A stretch of 30,000 nucleotides of DNA from Guillardia theta CCMP2712 (GCF_000315625.1 NW_005434655.1:1-30000), one strand, 5' to 3'. Shown: positions 6,918 to 16,949, numbered from the stretch's first letter. Made by a program: numbers and translations. The notes: generated by a model from the letters alone, not told the origin.

Positions 6918-9223
6918 ATGAAGCACGCAAAAGGTTTGAGGCGCACAACTGTCTCTGCAGGCCTTGTGCTTCTTCTCAGCTATCAGCTTTCTTGTGGCTC
7001 AACCGAATCCAGATGTCCAAAGCATATAGTCAAAGATGGCTTCGGAAACTGCAAGATTTTGAGGCTTCAACTGAGAGGTGGTAAGTCTGAAGACCATACT
7101 GCGAATGCAGAAAATTTCAACACCTCGTGGAAAACCACGATCAATCAAAACAGCAATCTTCCTGTCGACATCATGAATTCTCCGTTGGCGACAGAAGAGG
7201 AGCGAGAGTTCCTTGAAAATTACGAGAGGGAGACCAATGTTAGTGAGGTTGGGGAACTTGACGACACAGGTTACAAATGGAGTATTTTAAAACCTGGCAG
7301 CGGGCATTTTCCCTATCCTCGTGTTCCTCTGCGATATCTTTACAATGAGACTCTAGCGAATCGCGATCCATATATACAGGCTCTCAAGAGAAGTAATGTT
7401 TCTGCGAATGAGAACCTTTGGATGCCTGACATGTTGCCAAAAGAGCATGATGATACATTGGACGGCTTCATTGACTATTACAATGATCCAAGCTCTGAAG
7501 ACAAAGATTCGCGCTATCCTGACTTGACTAGACTTGATGTTTGCCCGGAGGTTCCTCAAGATCCCGAAATATTCGAGTTTCCTGTCTACACAAGAACCAA
7601 GCAGCATGAAGAAGCTGCCGAGGAAGGTGACTTCGCAGGAATGGTCCTTGGCTGTGGGGGAAACGATCTCGGACAGCTTGGGGTCGGAGAGGGTCAGCCT
7701 GGCGAACCAGCACATGGTAGCATTCCCGAGCACGCACGAGGAGCTGATTTTGGCTATGACGCTCGAGGATTCCCCATTGATCATGCCGGCGACGAGCACT
7801 ACGGCTCTAACACAGTCCCAGTTGCTCTCGACCGTCTTCGACATGTAGCGATCAAGTTCTTGCGGTGTGGATGGAACCACGCATTTGCACTTGCAGAGGA
7901 AAAGGATGGTCAGCAAACTCTATATGGGTGGGGATGCAACATCTACCGGCAAGTAGGTATCGACACAGATGTTCCGATCGATGCCCCGCATCAAATTCAC
8001 CTTGAACGGGTGAATCAGAATATCAAAGACATTGCTTGTGGCGTCTGCCATTCGCTTGTTCTCTGCAACGATGGATCTGTTTTCTCCTTTGGAGGGAATG
8101 TGCATGGACAACTTGGTCTTGATATTCCCTTGGAAAGAAAAATTTTCAAACCTCAACGAGTTTGCTTGCCAGGGAAATGTGTTTCAATTGCTTGTGGTGA
8201 TTTTCATTCAATGTTCTTGCTGGAGGAAGGAGGTAAGAGATCCTTGTATTCTGAACTCATGACTGATGTTGTGGTAGATCTCTTCGCTTGCGGCTTGAAT
8301 TGTTGTGGTCAGTTGGGAATAGGAGACTCGTGTGAAAACGTCTCGCGTCCTCTCCCTGTGGAAGCTTTTGATGGTGTAGGGGTGCGAGAAGTGGGTTGCG
8401 GCGGGGAGCATACAATAGTTGTGGATCGCAACGAGGGGGTTTGGGCTTTTGGTAGTAATTGCTTTGGTCAGCTTGGATGCCTCAAGCATCCCTCAACATT
8501 TCACCCTCCTGAAAGCTGCAAGGAGACTGAACCGGTGAAAACTTGCTTCTCGTTGCTAGACGGGTTTTGATTCTTCGTGGACAAATTTTCAGATTGAAAT
8601 GGTATTCAGACCCGACAAACCCGCTGTACGAGTTTCAAAGATAATCTGTGGAGTTCAACACACGATCCTCTTGTTTGAAGATGGTGAGCTGTGGGGATGC
8701 GGGAGAAATACCTTCGGAGCTGTGAGTAAGAAATCCAATCATTGTGGTATGATGCTTGAGTGTAGCTGGGGCTGACCCATGAGGCGATGGCTTACCACCT
8801 GACACCGATCACGCCATGGTGGAAGCAGTTTCACAACTTCAGTCGAGTTCTTGAGGTACCAGGACAAAAACTCGTGAGGTGCTCAACTTTTTCAGGTGGC
8901 ATGTGGATTCGATTTCACTATTGCAGCCTTGGACAACGGCGATGTGGTGAGGGAGATATTTTTTCATCCTCCTTAAGCTTCCTGAGGCGTAACAGGTTGC
9001 TTGCGGCATGAATGATAGAGGACAGTTGGGATTGGGCAACTGGATACGGCCAACTGGTGAACTTGGAACGGAGAATTTTGATGAAATCATGACGTTCGCT
9101 ACTGCAGAACCAGTACCGATACCTGCATACTGCCAGCGAGGCTTTCACATCGCATGCATGATGGAGACTAGCTTTGCCTATAGCAGCTCTTACAAAGCAC
9201 ACGCCTCCGAAGAGTTTGTATAG
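6918..9223 (+). CDS. RCC1-repeat (beta-propeller) protein with signal peptide, 5 exons
   Basis: Spliced model: exons 6918-8534, 8593-8721, 8766-8855, 8896-8946 and 8996-9223, with introns of 58, 44, 40 and 49 nt, all GT-AG and all phase 0, giving about 704 aa. The start is the first ATG of the frame (MKHAKGLRRTTVSAGLVLLL), a basic then hydrophobic signal peptide, followed near residue 53 by an LQLRGG motif. From about residue 241 RCC1 repeats follow. They are seen as CGGNDLGQLG, CGWNHAFAL, ACGVCHSLVLCNDG, CGDFHSMFLLEEG, CGGEHTIVV, CGVQHTILLFEDGELWGCGRN (split here: CGVQHTILL, then LWGCGRN), and ACGFDFTIAALDNGDV joined across intron 4 to VACGMNDRGQLGLGN. RCC1 repeats build seven-bladed propellers, best known in the Ran exchange factor, but many family members have other partners. 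The signal peptide argues against a nuclear Ran role and for secretion or a plastid/ER location. The last blade is followed by about 60 residues with no repeat. Confidence 0.85.
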
Positions 9224-9328
9224 TTTAAATGATGATGCTTCACAACTTCACAAACTTCTCCGTCCCGCGCACGTGCTCGACAAGCTCAAAAACCACGCGA
9301 AGGCCCAGCAGTCACGTCATCATTATGT

Positions 9329-9589
9329 CTAGTAGAAGGACACGACGGTGCTTGGGTAAGCATAGGGATAGTAATCTGAGCGAGGATGACAAGAGGCGGA
9401 AACTCAGGGAAAACTTACATGATGTGTAGGAGTACGGGTATGAGTATCCGTAGTAGTACGGATCTAGCAAGGTCCATGTCATGCACCACTACCTCAAGAC
9501 TTGCACGTCTCACATGAATAGGGGTACGCGTACGGATAATACCCACATCCAGGATAGGTGTAGACAGTGGTATCCTCACCATCTGGCAT
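9329..9589 (-). CDS. Tyrosine-rich micro-protein, 55 aa, 3 exons
   Basis: Spliced minus-strand model: exons 9589-9514, 9463-9419 and 9375-9329, with GT-AG introns of 50 and 43 nt, the same size class as neighbouring genes. All three exons keep one frame across both phase-1 junctions and encode the same biased composition. Exon 1 ends PGCGYYPYAYPYS, exon 2 encodes PYYYGYSYPYSYTS, and exon 3 encodes YYPYAYPSTVVSFY before the stop. About 21 of 55 residues are Tyr, in YPY/GY motifs. ATG 9589-9587 is the only start; an in-frame stop lies upstream. It is convergent with the RCC1 gene, about 105 bp apart. I recognise no family. Tyr/Pro-rich short proteins can be wall, adhesive or membrane-tail components, but nothing here decides that. 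An upstream leader exon with a signal sequence cannot be excluded. Confidence 0.6.
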
Positions 9590-10094
9590 AGACCTTAAAA
9601 CCAAAACAAGAAACGACGAGCAGACAAACCAGGGGTGGTGATGCTAGTGCCATTCACATTCACCTGCAATCAGCCAGTCATGCATTCTGTCAGTGATTTG
9701 CTTCACTTTGAGTAAAGATTTGCTAGCAAATAAGTGTTCTATGAGACTGATGAGTTATCATAAATACTGTAGCCACGCAAGGCTCCATCAGATCTATCAT
9801 CGTGGATCTAAGACAATAGATACAAGACACTGTTGACATCCATGTAAGCAGCACTCTCAATATCAGTATTGAAGTTTTATGAAGTGGCCTGTGAATGATA
9901 GAAAGAGACTAGGGTTTAGGGTTTCACGAAACTCTGGTCGATTCCTATACAAGACAAAAGATCCTCAATAATTGGCTGAAACCACCAATTGGTTCGCAAT
10001 CAAAATCAAGCAACACAGATTCTTCCCTAATTTCCCTCCATCATATTGTGTTGGGGTCGCCGAGCAAGAAAGCGTCGTGTGTCGATTCCGTAAA

Positions 10095-10152
10095 CCATCA
10101 ACATCACTCCTAGCCTACATCGACCATCAACATCACTCCTAGCCCACATCGA
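10095..10152. repeat. 29-bp tandem duplication
   Basis: Two adjacent copies of a 29-bp unit beginning ccatcaacatcactcctagc differ by one base (cctacatcga against cccacatcga). They lie in non-coding sequence. No function is suggested. Confidence 0.9.
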
Positions 10153-10359
10153 ATTGGTCTCATCTCATCAGTTCCTTCCTCATTGTATTCTTACACGTTC
10201 TTCTCCCATCATCACTTACAGTTGCAAGAGCAGAAGCGAGGCGAACCATTGCACCTAGATGACTCTTCGCGCACCCTCCACACCCCTCCTGCCTTCCACC
10301 ACCCGGTCATTTGGGCTAAAAATAACCCTCATTTGACCCAAGGTTGTACACCCCTTGGC

Positions 10360-11340
10360 TCCTTGGCGGCCCGCCGGCCGGGCCGGAAATAATCGGCGGA
10401 CCCGGACTCCGGACCGGGAGGCGGCCGCAACGCCCGGCCGGCGGAATCCGCAGCCTCCGACTTCAATACTCAGTTACTCAAAGTTACTACTTTGAGTAAA
10501 GAAGTTACTAAATGATTACGGTTCCGCATCCGACCGTACGGCACTGAGTGCCATCAGTGATGGCCTCGGTGAGTCCGTAAGCCCAGGCTACGGCCGGCCC
10601 CGGCTGGGCCGGCTGACGCCGGAGCACAACCTGGCAACTTCAAGTTTGTTAGACTTCAAGGTACCGTTGTGCCAAAGTCAGCGGCAGATATACTATCAGT
10701 AACATCGACTGTCACGGGGCCTTAGCCGAGTCAGTGTAACAAGATCGGACAGTTTTTGTTCACTGTCAAGACCGAGTTTCATTGCCAAGTTGAATGCACA
10801 CAAAACCAGAACTTACGGAATCAGTGACAGTGACTCCGATGGCGGAACCGAAGGAGCACACCATGGCATCATCACTGAGCCTGTGAGACTGAGATACTAC
10901 CGGCGTGTATGCCCCCTCTTCGTCACACGTACTACCGTGATTGCGGCACTGTCCGATCACCTCGGACTCGGAAACACGTACGGTAAGAGTCTTGGTTTAG
11001 GAGCCTGAGTTTTGTTACCGTGACTTGGCGCTATCTGACGGCCCGGCACGCCGCCGCTGGCGCCGCCGCGGGCCAGTTTCCGACACTGAGTGGCCCTCAG
11101 GCTGGGTCACTTCAGTTTTCAAGTCACTCCCGGAGGCTCGGACCCGGCTGACCGGCCCATGATTGAACGGCTGCCGCTGCCATGATGCCAGGCTATCCAC
11201 CCGATCTGACCTCGTACTTTCCAAGTTTAACTTAAGTTTGGCACTAAGTAAAAGAACGGCGGTCACTGACTCACCGGCGATCATTGCCGCCAAATTCACT
11301 GACTTGTCACAGATCGGACGGACCGTACTCAGTCTAGTTC
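10360..11340. repeat. GC-rich inverted-repeat island 1
   Basis: A compositional island built from short palindromic and self-complementary words, for example ggcactgagtgcc near 10540, gccatcagtgatggc near 10550 and ccgtacgg. It shares the 15-mer tttaacttaagtttg (11226-11240) and words such as actcagtg and gatcgga with the island at 17.13-17.77 kb. No long open frame with recognisable protein content is present. It may be a decayed dispersed repeat; its nature is unknown. Confidence 0.45.
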
Positions 11341-11454
11341 CTCATCCGATGATCTGCAAGTCTGTCAGAACATGCTGTAAAATGCTACAAGGCTTGGTAT
11401 GCTCCCGGATGCACAGCTCCTTTTATTTCGCTTTTCACATTGCTATAATTAATT

Positions 11455-12559
11455 TTACTGAACGATGGCAGAGGCAGTTGCAGACTCGCTGGACAGCAAT
11501 TGTTAGCCAACATATCAAATGTCAAGAAGGAAGCTCACTATTTCCAGTTGGGGGGAAGCTTTCCAGCGGTTTTGTAATAACGTCCAAGCCTGTGTACACG
11601 AGATTCCTTGAAATTCTCGTTAGAATAGTACAAATAATGTACAGGTTAGGATACAATGAGAATAAGACGGAACTTGGCATCACGATCTTTTCTGTTCCTC
11701 TCCAAGTGCTTGCGCACTGAAACCGCCTTCTTGATTAAGCAATAAAGATCCTCGGGAATCTCCGGGGAGAGGCCTGCGCAGATTCATCAATGAAACAAAA
11801 CGATGGGGCGTGAATCTGTTTACCCTGAGACTTGAGAATACGGAGGATTTTGCTTCCAGTGACAGACTTGACTTGAGCAATTCCATGGGAGTCACGAAGC
11901 ATCACACCAATTTGCGAAGGGGTCATGCCCTTCTTGGCAAACTTGGTGATCTGCTCGACAACTTGGGTCGGAGAGACCTTGTTCAGCCATGAGGGGGCTG
12001 ATCTCCTGTACGGCTTGGCCGAACGGGAGATACCCTTACTGCGAATACATGGGTCAAGATCGCCAAAAATTGTAAGCAAGATAAATCATAGATTCAAGCA
12101 ACAGAAAGGGATAACTCCATCTCAACTTGTACTGAACAACCAAAACATAACTTCATCACCAATACGCTAATGAAGGCCTCATCAAAATGCTCCGGTGACA
12201 ACTGGTCACCAGTACTACATAATGACATAATCTCACATCAGCCGACATCCATTACAAGAAAGGAAGATCGCTGTAATTCCTTGCTAATATTTCAATCATA
12301 AAGTAATCCTCATCGAAATATGAGCATGAAGATCTCTCATGTTCATCATAACCATCCAGACAACCGAATGCTAAGATATGTCACAGCACCTCGCTCAACC
12401 CATATTCCTTTCGTCACTTTGTACCAGATACGTCATATGTGCACCAGATGCTGACAAGCATGTATATGTATGTAAACAATCAGAACAAGCGCTATTCTTC
12501 CATGTGCATACGTCCAGGGAGGGGGAAAAGGCATACCCTTTGCTGTGCATGCGGCCCAT
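11455..12559 (-). CDS. RPS13: 40S ribosomal protein S13 (uS15), 5 exons
   Basis: Complete spliced gene: exons 12559-12537, 12038-11824, 11773-11655, 11606-11539 and 11488-11455, with GT-AG introns of 498, 50, 48 and 50 nt, giving 152 aa. The human protein is 151 aa. The start reads [12 protein letters not shown] across intron 1. Diagnostic segments are [84 protein letters not shown], and the end [16 protein letters not shown]. uS15 is a core small-subunit protein that binds the central domain of 18S rRNA. The first intron is ten times longer than the others, as is common in ribosomal protein genes. It is divergently oriented to the Cys/His-repeat gene at 13410. Confidence 0.95.
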
Positions 12560-13409
12560 GTTGGCGGCTGATGGTAGACGTTCGCACGAGGCCTCGAAAA
12601 AAAATAAAACGGTTTCCGTTAAACTACCCCAGAGAGAGTTAGGTCGGAGAAGGGGTGGGGGTACATGATTCACGGAGTGGTCTTGGAAAATATCTATATC
12701 GTATACACTTGATGTATGCGTTATACATGAGTCACTTTGAAGCGCCAATGATACCAAAGGGCTGGGTGGTGGGTTGCAAGCTGGGTACTTGTTAGCCTCT
12801 TTTTCAGTCTAAATGACGGGTACTCAAATAGAAACCACCGGTAGAGAAAATTGAAGTTTGAAAAATTCTTCAACCACAACTATCCCTTGCTTTGATAGAT
12901 TAATACCAGACTTATAGAATTTGCCACCTTTACCCCCATGCCTTGTCTCCTTCTCTATTCCTCCTCACACTTCTCCGCTCCTCTGTTGTAATCTAATGGA
13001 GTGGGGGTGGGGTAGGGGTAGTGCAATCAGTTACAACCTAGGCAAAAGATTTGAATTGAAGGGTGAGGGTAAGTGGATATGCATTTTTTATTATTGTTCC
13101 AATTAAGATATAACTCCAGGAGAGGGTCCACATTCTTCGATGCTTCCGCGTGCTCCTCGTGCAGCCCTCATCCCCAAGTTTTGACCCTTCCTCCCTCCCC
13201 TCATCCCCTCTGGCCGCCCCTCCCCTCATCCCCTCCCGCTCTCTTGTTGCCTCCTCCCCTCATCCCCTCCCGCCCTCCCCGCCATTCCAGTTCAAACTCT
13301 GTTGGCCCACGTCTACCCCTTCCACGCTCCCTAGCCTCCTAGCAAGAGGGCTTGCTGCCTCTCCTCCCCGCCTCTTCACCCTAGCTCGTTGTACACTGGC
13401 GACGTGAGG
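12560..13409. other. Divergent intergenic region between RPS13 and the Cys/His-repeat gene
   Basis: No gene is supported. It should hold both promoters. A pyrimidine-rich stretch with repeated cctcccctcatcccctcccg-type words (about 13180-13285) lies upstream of the plus-strand start. G-runs such as gtgggggtggggtaggggta occur near 13002. No TATA box is obvious. Short open frames here are side-effects of the C-rich composition. Confidence 0.55.
13185..13285. repeat. C-rich degenerate tandem repeat upstream of the Cys/His-repeat gene
   Basis: The word cccctcatcccctc occurs several times (near 13197, 13224 and 13257) with spacers made of related pyrimidine words. It is one strand-biased polypyrimidine block about 150 bp before the ATG. 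It could act in promoter activity or be neutral slippage; the sequence does not decide. Confidence 0.5.
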
Positions 13410-14507
13410 ATGGAGCCGCCTGAGGTCCGACCTGAAGATGTCATGGTGGGACAGAAGCGACCAAGATCCGAGGACGAGCTGCCGGTAGATCCCGAAGATG
13501 ACAAGGACAAGGATGAAATGGCCAAACTTAAAGCAGCGGCGGCTGCTGCTGGCTTCAAGCATTGTGAGCATCACAAGAGGCGGTCGCGCTGCAAGGAGTG
13601 TGGAGGTTCAGGGTTCTGCGAGCACAACAAGAGGAAGTCTCGTTGTAAGGAGTGCGGAGGATCCAGCTTCTGTGAACACAATAAGCGTAAATCAAGATGC
13701 AGGGAGTGCGGGGGCTCCAGTATTTGTGTGCACAAGAAGCTTCGCTCCCGTTGCCGAGAATGCGGCGGCTCTGGCGTCTGCCCCCACAGTAGACTCCGGG
13801 CGCAATGCAAGGAGTGCGGCGGTTCCAGTTTCTGTGTTCACAATAAGCGCAAGTCTCGCTGCCGCGAGTGTGGAGGTAGCAGCATTTGCGAACATAACAG
13901 GAGGAAATCGCGATGCAAGGACTGCGGGGGCTCCAGCATTTGCGAACATGGAAAGCTTCGTTCTCACTGCAAGGATTGTGGTGGATCCAGCATTTGCGAG
14001 CACAAGCGAATTCGATCTCGCTGCAAGGACTGCGGAGGAGGAGAGCTCTGCGAACACAAGAAGTTGCGGTCTCAGTGCAAGGAGTGTGGTGGCTCCAGTT
14101 TCTGTGAACACAAAAAGATCCGATCGCGTTGCAGAGAGTGTGGAGGTTCGAGCATCTGCGAGCACAACAAGCGGAGGTCGCGCTGCAAAGAATGTGCAGA
14201 GCTCAAATTCTGCGAGCACAAGAAGATCCGCACTGAATGCAAGGAGTGCGCGGCAAAGGTCGCTTCTATTCCCGTGGACCAGCAGATGGCTAACGTCGCT
14301 CCGATGGCTGTAACCGCTGCTCCTCCGGTTCCTTCCGAGGAGTCGGGCCTTCCCGAAGAGAGCGGAGCTCCTCCTCCTCCTGAGGACTCCATCAACCCAG
14401 CTCCTATACCGTCTGTGATGCCTGTGCCTCCGATAGCTGCAGATGACGTGGAGAAAGGACCTGACGCTCCTGTTACCCTCGAACCGGAGCCGCATCCCGA
14501 CGCTTGA
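13410..14507 (+). CDS. Protein with thirteen 18-residue Cys/His repeats, 365 aa
   Basis: Single-exon frame from ATG 13410 (MEPPEVRPEDVMV). An in-frame extension upstream has no ATG. Residues 1-50 are acidic with an Ala run. Residues 51-284 are thirteen contiguous repeats of 18 residues with consensus xCEHxKxRSRCKECGGSS. This gives the pattern C-x-H-x6-C-x2-C-x5-C, which fits one zinc site per repeat, or sites shared between neighbours. The final two repeats lose the GGS linker. Residues about 285-365 are Pro/Ala/Glu-rich and probably unstructured. The basic residues within each repeat would suit nucleic-acid binding, but this is inference. I know similar repeats only as uncharacterised proteins of microbial eukaryotes. 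Confidence 0.85.
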   Translation: MEPPEVRPEDVMVGQKRPRSEDELPVDPEDDKDKDEMAKLKAAAAAAGFKHCEHHKRRSRCKECGGSGFCEHNKRKSRCKECGGSSFCEHNKRKSRCRECGGSSICVHKKLRSRCRECGGSGVCPHSRLRAQCKECGGSSFCVHNKRKSRCRECGGSSICEHNRRKSRCKDCGGSSICEHGKLRSHCKDCGGSSICEHKRIRSRCKDCGGGELCEHKKLRSQCKECGGSSFCEHKKIRSRCRECGGSSICEHNKRRSRCKECAELKFCEHKKIRTECKECAAKVASIPVDQQMANVAPMAVTAAPPVPSEESGLPEESGAPPPPEDSINPAPIPSVMPVPPIAADDVEKGPDAPVTLEPEPHPDA

Positions 14508-15055
14508 GGTTCGAGTCTCTCTTGAATTATCTACGAGCAATGACGCTTGTCAAAACATGCAGTCGTAGACTCTTAACCATGGATGCTTGTGGGAATCATT
14601 CGTTCATCACTATTCCGGGTGATTTGGAAATCATCGTTTCGGCTATACCTTAATCTTTTTGCTCACTCCTTGTTACCTGTTGAGCATCGTTTTATTGACA
14701 ATAAATTATCTTTGTAATATTTCGGTCAAAGTAAGTCAATTCTGCGCAGAATCTTGTTGGAATCTGACAATGTTGAGGAAACACCTGTGCAGAAATCAGC
14801 AGCACGTGGACGATATCCGTGTTTCAATCTTGAGCATTTGTATGGTTCAGTTCAAGTTGTACGTTGTGTGTGGAAAGTTTTGTGCAGGAAGAAAACATTT
14901 TCCTCTTCAAGAGTTGCCCGTTCACTGATGTCGTTAACTTCGAATATTTGACAAGATAATTTTCGAGATGCCTCTCTGAAACTTAAAATTCAACTCATCG
15001 CTTCTCTGCCGAAGATCTCATTTCCAGGACGATGTTCCCACGTTTGTGGACCATA
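14508..15055. other. Convergent intergenic region, no gene seen
   Basis: AT-richer sequence between the 3' ends of the Cys/His-repeat gene and the minus-strand gene at 15105-16949. Two short overlapping open frames (14659-14951) have no recognisable content and look like chance. The segment near 15056-15073 may hold a last small exon of the minus-strand gene. Confidence 0.5.
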
Positions 15056-15104
15056 TTAATCCATTGGAACTTGCTGAGCAATGTTAAACCAAGCAATGAA
15101 AACA

Positions 15105-16949
15105 TTATGATTGTACCTCAAAGATCAATCCCATCAGCTCCAGACCAAATTCACATTGCCTGAAAGCATTACGGCTCTCGTCGAAGGACGCGAGCTTGTG
15201 AGCTAACGTTGCGATGCTCGTGCGAACCTTCTTGTGGCTTGAGAAACGATTCCAGTGCTGCACACTTCCTTGCAATATCCCGGCGACTATCATCTGACTG
15301 CATTCCGATGCGGAGATAGCCAATTTGGATAAGAATTCATACAAGCGCATGCACAGATCCGCATCTGCTTCATCGCTCAAGGCCTTGCAAGCGGAGACCA
15401 AAATGTCTAAGAACTCTGATGTTACTTTCTCTTGATGTACTCCTTCCATCCCTGTTTCATTTAAGATCACAACACTTTCCAAAAGATGCTGCTTGCTCTT
15501 TGCTGCTGCTTTCATCAGCTTCGTCAGTATACCCTGATTTTTGCTAAATTGAATCAACCTAGCAAATCGATTCTTGACCAAAAATGTATCAAGAAGTTTA
15601 CTGATTGATTGATCAGTTTCTTCACTTTTTCCGACATCATCCATAAATCTCTGGAAGGTTGCCAAAAAAACATTTTCCATCTGTTTGCTGTTGAAAGGTT
15701 TGTCGAGATCAGACACTTGGTTTCCTTGTGAATCGCCGAGAAGCTCACTATGTCCGTCGAGTCCTTGGAATTTCGTCTTTTTCTCAGCTCTGCCATTCGA
15801 ATCTCCATAAGCATCTTTCCTGTTTGTTTCTTCCTTCGCATTCTTTGACATCCCAAAATTGTTTGGCGTAGTCACGACAAGTTTTTCCCGTTCCGAGGAC
15901 ATCGTATCCGACTCGCCCTCCCTTTCTCGTTTTGGGTTTCTTGTTTGATCAAAGCAGACATTATCAGAAACTTTTTTTCCTTCCTGGAGATTCGACTGAC
16001 AATCCGACGAGCACCGTTGATCTACTTGTTGGTGATTGTCTACAATGCTCTCAGAAGAATTGAATCTCGAAGATGATGCTCCTGAATGTTGATTTATTGG
16101 CACTGCACATGCAGCACGTTCAGCAGAATCTTCGATTGCAAGTTCACTGCCTGATTGATAGGGGTCAACAGAGAATTCCTTGTTGCTTCTTGCTTCTTCC
16201 GCTGCCGCTCCTGGTGTGTCTTCTGCAAAGTCTTCATCTCTGCCCTCACTTTTGCCTACCCATCCTCCTCGGCCTTTGTCTTCGCCTCCCTCGCCTCCCT
16301 CGCCTCCCTCGTCTCCCTCGTCTCCCTCGTCTCCCTCGCCTCCCTCGTCTCCCTCGCCTCCCTCACCTTCCTCGCCTCCCTCGCCTCCCTCGCCTCCCTC
16401 GCCTCCCTCGCCTTCGCCTTCGCCTTCATAGCCTTCCAATACCTCTCGGCTCGTCTCCTCCAACAAATCAGCTTGAAATACCTCTGATCTCTCTACGCTC
16501 TTCAAGTGAGGAGATGTGTGGCAATCCGGACATATTTCAAATGATTTCGAAGGTTTTCCGATGAAGACGCTCAAGATTTCGTCTTTTTTCCCTTGGCGCA
16601 TGAGAGTGACTCTGATGGTATCTTTTTGCCTCCTGTCCTTCACCGCATTCCACACAAAGTGAGCTTCTTTTTTCGTTTGCACGATTACAAGGGAAGATAA
16701 CATCGTACTGAGCGATTCATCGCCTGTCTTGAAGGGTCGGGGTTTCAATTTCACGCTTCCTGCTGACACTTTGTTCTTCTCTACTAACACATAGGGTTCT
16801 GATGCGACCTTATCGGCCCGGAAGTTCCAGCACGATAGCATGTTCCTCTGTGACATGTCCTGACTAAGCCTCAGAATGTAGCGACCGCAGCTAGAGCAGG
16901 GAGAGTTTTTCTCGTAGTGAATGCGCGTGTCTGAATATGAATCGTCCAT
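15105..16949 (-). CDS. 614-aa protein with paired CxxC motifs and acidic Gly/Glu tract, unknown function
   Basis: Open frame from ATG 16949 (MDDSYSDTRIHYEKN). Residues 18-21 (CSSC) and 140-143 (CPDC) form two CxxC pairs that could make one zinc site across a folded N-terminal domain of about 150 residues. Residues about 173-225 are a low-complexity run of Glu and Gly, encoded by a 9-bp repeat. Residues 230-440 are polar and likely disordered. The last 180 residues are helical, with Leu/Ala/Lys spacing that resembles armadillo/HEAT-type repeats, but no family is assigned. The frame ends FEVQS. An alternative is a 43-nt intron (15116-15074, GT-AG) joining to a short last exon, 15073-15056, ending EQVPMD. 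That fits the local intron size class and is about equally likely. Confidence 0.7.
   Translation of the reverse strand: MDDSYSDTRIHYEKNSPCSSCGRYILRLSQDMSQRNMLSCWNFRADKVASEPYVLVEKNKVSAGSVKLKPRPFKTGDESLSTMLSSLVIVQTKKEAHFVWNAVKDRRQKDTIRVTLMRQGKKDEILSVFIGKPSKSFEICPDCHTSPHLKSVERSEVFQADLLEETSREVLEGYEGEGEGEGGEGGEGGEGGEEGEGGEGDEGGEGDEGDEGDEGGEGGEGGEDKGRGGWVGKSEGRDEDFAEDTPGAAAEEARSNKEFSVDPYQSGSELAIEDSAERAACAVPINQHSGASSSRFNSSESIVDNHQQVDQRCSSDCQSNLQEGKKVSDNVCFDQTRNPKREREGESDTMSSEREKLVVTTPNNFGMSKNAKEETNRKDAYGDSNGRAEKKTKFQGLDGHSELLGDSQGNQVSDLDKPFNSKQMENVFLATFQRFMDDVGKSEETDQSISKLLDTFLVKNRFARLIQFSKNQGILTKLMKAAAKSKQHLLESVVILNETGMEGVHQEKVTSEFLDILVSACKALSDEADADLCMRLYEFLSKLAISASECSQMIVAGILQGSVQHWNRFSSHKKVRTSIATLAHKLASFDESRNAFRQCEFGLELMGLIFEVQS
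16274..16430. repeat. 9-bp coding minisatellite (cgcctccct)n
   Basis: Roughly sixteen degenerate copies of a 9-bp unit (cgcctccct, with cgtctccct variants) lie within the minus-strand gene, where they encode a Gly-Glu-Gly/Asp repeat. The unit length is a multiple of three, so copy-number change would keep the frame. Open frames on the + strand here are artefacts of the repeat. Confidence 0.9.

Larger units (their letters stand above)
9590..11454. other. Intergenic region with GC-rich hairpin-rich island
   Basis: I see no convincing gene. 9600-10080 is AT-leaning and holds two telomeric-type units near 9911 (gggtttagggttt). A 29-bp direct repeat occurs at 10095-10152. From about 10360 to 11340 the sequence changes to a GC-rich mosaic of short palindromes and inverted repeats, described separately. 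11340-11454 is the 3' flank of the RPS13 gene. Confidence 0.6.

Noticed and set aside
9229-9429. 66-aa plus-strand frame after the RCC1 gene
   Set aside because: It overlaps the antisense Tyr-rich exons, which have better support, and shows no recognisable content.
9905-9930. Isolated gggtttagggttt as another telomeric site
   Set aside because: Only two units; chance or a minor relic, not a tract.
13498-14540. Long alternative frames over the Cys/His-repeat gene on both strands
   Set aside because: The 54-bp repeat keeps all frames open. Only the frame with conserved Cys/His spacing makes sense.
16073-16564. Leu/Pro/Arg-rich plus-strand frames over the 9-bp repeat
   Set aside because: They are antisense readings of the Gly/Glu minisatellite of the minus-strand gene.
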